From the NCBI GenBank assembly GCA_030656555.1, contig JAUSPN010000087.1:2501-39572 (forward strand): a stretch of DNA of 37,072 bases, in the 5' to 3' direction. Under the pieces are notes generated by a model. It was given only the letters and a program-made list of their open reading frames with translations. It did no database searches and was not told where the DNA came from. This document shows, piece after piece, positions 34,081 through 37,072 of this stretch. The stretch's first letter is position 1; each line of letters opens with the position of its first letter. Origin of the DNA: Candidatus Desulfaltia sp. Its GTDB lineage: Bacteria > Desulfobacterota > Desulfobacteria > Desulfobacterales > ETH-SRB1. The position numbers and the translations under genes were made by a program.

Positions 34081-35367
34081 ATGATAAAAAGATCGTTTAT
34101 CGGTTTGTCAAAACCACGACTTGCATATGGATCGCTTGAAGACACACCTTCCCTTAAGCAAATCCCAACCTCAAAAGAGGTCACCCTTTTAGCAGACTGT
34201 CCGTTTGACAAAAAAAATCTGTTATTTAAAAAAAAAGCGGCTGTTAAGACCGGCCAGAGGCTTTTACTTTACAAGGAAAGCGATGAGTATGTTGTGTCAA
34301 GTGTCACAGGAGAAGTATCATCAATATCCTCTTATACAGGCGACTTTGGCCGATCTTATACTGCCATTGCAATTGAAGTGGCTGGTGATGAGGAAATAGA
34401 TGATGAATTCAATTCCGCCGCAAGCGGATCAAAGGACGCCTCTCTTGAAACCGTCAAAAATTATCTTGCGTTTGCTCCGGGCAACCCTCCCGTTAAACTG
34501 TTTTCCGACAAAGACAAACCTATAAATACAATCGTTGTTTGTTGTGTTGACAGCGATCTATTAATAACAACAAACCAATATATTGTTAAATCCGATATTG
34601 ATGCAATAAAAAATGGTATAAGTATCCTGAAAACAGTAACCGGAGTTAATGATATTATAATGGTAGCTTCACAGAGCCAGATGCATGAACTCTCCGCAAC
34701 CGGTGAAAAAGTAAATCAGGTTAATGATACATATCCATCCGCGCTTCCGCATCTTATTATGAAAAATGTCCTTGGCAAGATGGTACCTGCCGGGAAAACC
34801 CCTGAAGATATCGGGGTGTGTTTTATCAGCGCTGAAGCGGTTGCATCTATCGGAAATGCTTTTAAAAGCGGCCAAATACCCGTAACAAAAATCTTTACTC
34901 TTGTTAAGAAAGATGGCTCTAAATCACTTGTATCCGCAAGGATAGGAACACCGGCAAGCGATATCTTCAAGGCTTTTAATATTACCTTAAACGAAAACGA
35001 CAGGATAATTTTCGGCGGCCCCATGACAGGATCGTCCGTCTATTCAGAAGATCATCCGGTTCAGCCCGACACCGATGCCATTATCGTACAGGATAAAGAT
35101 GATATACCTGTTATTTCAGATTACCCCTGCACAAACTGTGGCGACTGCATAAGGGTATGCCCGGCAAATATTCAGATTAACCTGCTTGTCCGGTTTCTTG
35201 AAGCCGGACAATATGAAGCAGCAGCAGATCAGTACGATTTGTATTCATGCATTGAATGCGGTCTTTGCAGTTATGTTTGTGTGTCTGAAATGCCGATATT
35301 CCAGTATATCAGGGCGGCAAAATATGAGCTTGGCAGGGCAAATACAGCGGAGGCAACCAATGGTTGA
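34081..35367 (+). CDS. rnfC: Electron transport complex subunit RnfC, variant lacking the NADH-binding loop
   Basis: A 428-residue peripheral subunit of Rnf. The N-terminal barrel-sandwich region, the SLBB-like IIFGGPMTGSS block (309-319) and two 4Fe-4S motifs (Cys350, 353, 356, 360 and Cys390, 393, 396, 400) identify RnfC. Typical RnfC has a GxGGAGFPTxxKL loop followed by NGAECEP. Here the aligned segments read APGNPPVKL (132-140) and CCVDSDLLITTNQY (154-167), so the glycine loop for FMN/NADH is absent. The protein may therefore not react with NADH. It overlaps rnfD by 8 bases. A repeat and a cytochrome gene precede it. Confidence 0.9.
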   Translation: MIKRSFIGLSKPRLAYGSLEDTPSLKQIPTSKEVTLLADCPFDKKNLLFKKKAAVKTGQRLLLYKESDEYVVSSVTGEVSSISSYTGDFGRSYTAIAIEVAGDEEIDDEFNSAASGSKDASLETVKNYLAFAPGNPPVKLFSDKDKPINTIVVCCVDSDLLITTNQYIVKSDIDAIKNGISILKTVTGVNDIIMVASQSQMHELSATGEKVNQVNDTYPSALPHLIMKNVLGKMVPAGKTPEDIGVCFISAEAVASIGNAFKSGQIPVTKIFTLVKKDGSKSLVSARIGTPASDIFKAFNITLNENDRIIFGGPMTGSSVYSEDHPVQPDTDAIIVQDKDDIPVISDYPCTNCGDCIRVCPANIQINLLVRFLEAGQYEAAADQYDLYSCIECGLCSYVCVSEMPIFQYIRAAKYELGRANTAEATNG

Positions 35368-36358
35368 TAATAATATAGCTGATAACAACACGGTTAATAC
35401 TAACAAATTCATAGTTTCACATGCCCCTTTCTGGCACGATGGAAGCAAAATATCTCTGCGAAATTATAATATGGCGCTTGCGGCTCTCCCTGCAATCCTG
35501 TTTGGCATTTATTACTATGGCATGCAGGCTGTCGGTGTTTTGTCACTTTCCATCTCCACGGCAATTATATGGGAATTTATTTTTTGTCGTATAACAAAAC
35601 GTTCAAATACAATTGGAGACGGTAACGCAGCCATTATAGGCATGTTATTAGGCATGCTTTTACCTGCAACAGCGCCATGGTGGTTTGTAATAACAGGAAC
35701 ATTTGTTGCCATTATTATCGGAAAACAGATCTTTGGCGGAATCGGAGCCAATCCTTTTAATCCTGTAGCTGTTGCTATTGCTATCCTGATGTTATCGTGG
35801 GGAAATGTATTTGATTTTAACGAAGCGCTTATAAATTTTGATTTCGATTTTGCCATGGTCTATCCTCTTGCCGCTTTGAAACATTTTGGCGTATCTGCTG
35901 TTGATTCCTTCAGCATGGGTAATCTTTTAATGGGCAAACAGTCAGGAGGAATAGGTTCAACCTTTGGTCTTGGCCTTATTGCCGGAGGAATTTACCTCAT
36001 TATCAGAGGAATCATCAGGTGGGAAATATCAATTTCCTTTTTAGCCGGTATCATTATAACCTCTCTGATATTTAATATAACTGATCCCGCGCGTTACGCA
36101 GGCCCGGTTATCCATCTTTTTGCCGGCTATACTTTGATCGGGGCCTTTTTCCTTGCAACAGAAGATTCATCTTCACCCGTTAACTTTATTCCAATGCTTA
36201 TTTATGGAGCAGGCGCTGGATTTTTGACCGTGCTTATAAGAAATATCGGCTTTTATGTTGATGGAGTGATATTTGCAATCCTGATCATGAATCTTATAAA
36301 TCCGCTTATAGATAAAATCAGACCAAAAGCTATTGGAAAGGTTGTAGAAAATGCGTGA
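35360..36358 (+). CDS. rnfD: Electron transport complex subunit RnfD, flavinylation residue not conserved
   Basis: A 332-residue integral membrane subunit with about nine or ten helices. GKQIFGGIGANPFNPVAVA (121-139) and NITDPARYAGPVIHLFAGYT are typical of RnfD/NqrB. The periplasmic flavin site is normally S/T-G-A-T/S-P-L; the aligned segment here is AMVYPLAALK (165-174), with Tyr168 in place of the flavin-carrying Thr. The ATG at 35360 with GGAGG upstream overlaps rnfC by 8 bases; the longer frame from 35186 is only the shadow of rnfC. It overlaps rnfG by 8 bases. The operon is tightly coupled. Confidence 0.9.
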   Translation: MVDNNIADNNTVNTNKFIVSHAPFWHDGSKISLRNYNMALAALPAILFGIYYYGMQAVGVLSLSISTAIIWEFIFCRITKRSNTIGDGNAAIIGMLLGMLLPATAPWWFVITGTFVAIIIGKQIFGGIGANPFNPVAVAIAILMLSWGNVFDFNEALINFDFDFAMVYPLAALKHFGVSAVDSFSMGNLLMGKQSGGIGSTFGLGLIAGGIYLIIRGIIRWEISISFLAGIIITSLIFNITDPARYAGPVIHLFAGYTLIGAFFLATEDSSSPVNFIPMLIYGAGAGFLTVLIRNIGFYVDGVIFAILIMNLINPLIDKIRPKAIGKVVENA

Positions 36359-36947
36359 AATAATTAAAATGATTGTAGTGCTTACAGTTTTAAGCTGTTT
36401 CTCGGGTGGTCTGCTTGCGGCAATCCGCGGTGGAACAAAGGATAAAATTGAAAACCAGCAGTTAGAGTTTGTTAAAGGGCCTGCAATAAGGAATATTCTT
36501 AAGGGGTCTTCCAACGATCCTATTGCTGACCGCTTTAAAATCAAGGACGGCGATGTTGAAAGAAGCTTCTTTGTAGGTATATTTGACGGAAAGGCTAATA
36601 CAGTTGCGTTTGAAAGCTTTGGAAAGGGATTTGGCGGTGATATCGGCATTATGATTGGTGTAAACATAAATGATGACAAGATTGTTAACATGGGCGTAAC
36701 TACCCATAGTGAAACACCGGGCGTTGGTTCCAAAGCACAATCAGAACCTAAATTATCAAATAGATTCAAAGGATTGGATCTGTTTCAATCCTTTAAAGTC
36801 AAACCGGATGGTGGACAGATTGATGCCATGTCAGGAGCCACAGTTACTTCACGCGGAGTTTGTGGCGGAGTAACAGAAGCCGGCAGTGTTTATAAACGCT
36901 TAAAACCTCAAGTCATTGAAAAAATGAAACAATTTAGTCCATTATAA
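36351..36947 (+). CDS. rnfG: Electron transport complex subunit RnfG
   Basis: A 198-residue periplasmic flavoprotein subunit anchored by an N-terminal helix (about 5-24). The FMN-binding domain has THSETPGVGSKA (118-129) and DAMSGATVTSRGV (158-170), in which Thr164 of SGAT is the covalent FMN site. All key residues are present, unlike in RnfD. The ATG overlaps the rnfD stop by 8 bases. In Rnf it relays electrons near the outer membrane face, and in this cluster it could face the tetraheme cytochrome. Confidence 0.93.
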   Translation: MREIIKMIVVLTVLSCFSGGLLAAIRGGTKDKIENQQLEFVKGPAIRNILKGSSNDPIADRFKIKDGDVERSFFVGIFDGKANTVAFESFGKGFGGDIGIMIGVNINDDKIVNMGVTTHSETPGVGSKAQSEPKLSNRFKGLDLFQSFKVKPDGGQIDAMSGATVTSRGVCGGVTEAGSVYKRLKPQVIEKMKQFSPL

Positions 36948-36951
36948 AAAC

Positions 36952-36970
36952 CCTTGCCCTCAGGGCAAGG
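36952..36970 (+). other. Perfect 8-bp hairpin between rnfG and the next gene
   Basis: CCTTGCCC-TCA-GGGCAAGG lies five bases after the rnfG stop. No T tract follows, so it is more likely an mRNA-stabilising or processing hairpin than a terminator. The remaining 87 bases up to the next start contain no ORF. Confidence 0.5.
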
Positions 36971-37057
36971 TCAGAGTTCATTGGCTTTGCCTTTTGAACG
37001 ACCCATTGTTACATCCAGACCTGAGTTGTCCCAACAGCATCAGGAAAGGAGTAACAA

Positions 37058-37072
37058 ATGAGTCGTTTTCGA
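37058..37072 (+). CDS. Start of next gene, probably rnfE (truncated by window edge)
   Basis: ATG at 37058 preceded by AAAGGAG, followed by MSRFR before the window ends. In rnf operons the order is usually C-D-G-E-A-B, so rnfE is expected. Only five codons are visible, so the product is inferred from order alone. Confidence 0.45.

Noticed and set aside
35186-35359. Upstream extension of rnfD
   Set aside because: It overlaps rnfC in another frame; the ATG at 35360 has GGAGG and the usual RnfD beginning.

Overview
This window most likely comes from an anaerobic sulfate-reducing bacterium of the Desulfobacterota (Desulfobacterales-like). The evidence is a Tmc-type transmembrane redox complex with a tetraheme cytochrome c3, a second tetraheme c3-type cytochrome beside an Rnf cluster, a tungsten-type aldehyde:ferredoxin oxidoreductase, and AT-rich coding sequence. 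That placement is inferred from gene families, not from a database search.

Layout. 1-2590: 3' part of a 23S rRNA gene, 5S rRNA and a strong terminator. 2621-5177 (minus): fabH, nagZ and an exported cupin. 5178-5498: an IS3-family remnant. 5514-7448 (plus): cupin, GNAT acetyltransferase and an RRM/RGG RNA-binding protein. 7736-15563 (minus): DEAD-box helicase, typA, bifunctional aldolase/dehydrogenase, comM, tRNA-Val and an HU/IHF protein. 15651-19010: a scarred, repeat-rich region with a DUF6125-like gene, a DDE transposase flanked by 8-bp direct repeats, a GDPD fragment, a 214-bp element with perfect 19-bp inverted ends and an ICMT-like methyltransferase. 19076-24014: two cysteine-cluster (YkgJ-like) proteins, a truncated ORF, a J-domain protein, an MBL-fold hydrolase and an AOR. 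24176-27185 (plus): unknown helical protein, PASTA protein, rpe and aroQ. 27252-37072: an energy-conservation island.

The island is the most interesting part. Reading left to right it holds tmcA-tmcB-tmcC (minus), an NhaD-type Na+/H+ antiporter, a universal stress protein and rnfB (minus). A divergent intergenic region follows, then a membrane-anchored tetraheme cytochrome, rnfC, rnfD, rnfG and the first codons of the next gene (plus). RnfC lacks the Gly-rich NADH/FMN-binding loop usual for RnfC, and RnfD has Tyr where the flavin-carrying Ser/Thr is expected; RnfG keeps its SGAT flavinylation motif. With a c3-type cytochrome next to rnfC and a cation antiporter co-directional with rnfB, this suggests an Rnf-like ion pump that exchanges electrons between ferredoxin and periplasmic cytochrome c, not NAD. 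This is inference from motif loss and context.

A second theme is a family of short dispersed palindromic repeats, often beginning TGAACCGCA. They occur in several intergenic regions, supply the stop codon of the GNAT gene, bracket the RRM gene and appear in frame inside one YkgJ-like protein.
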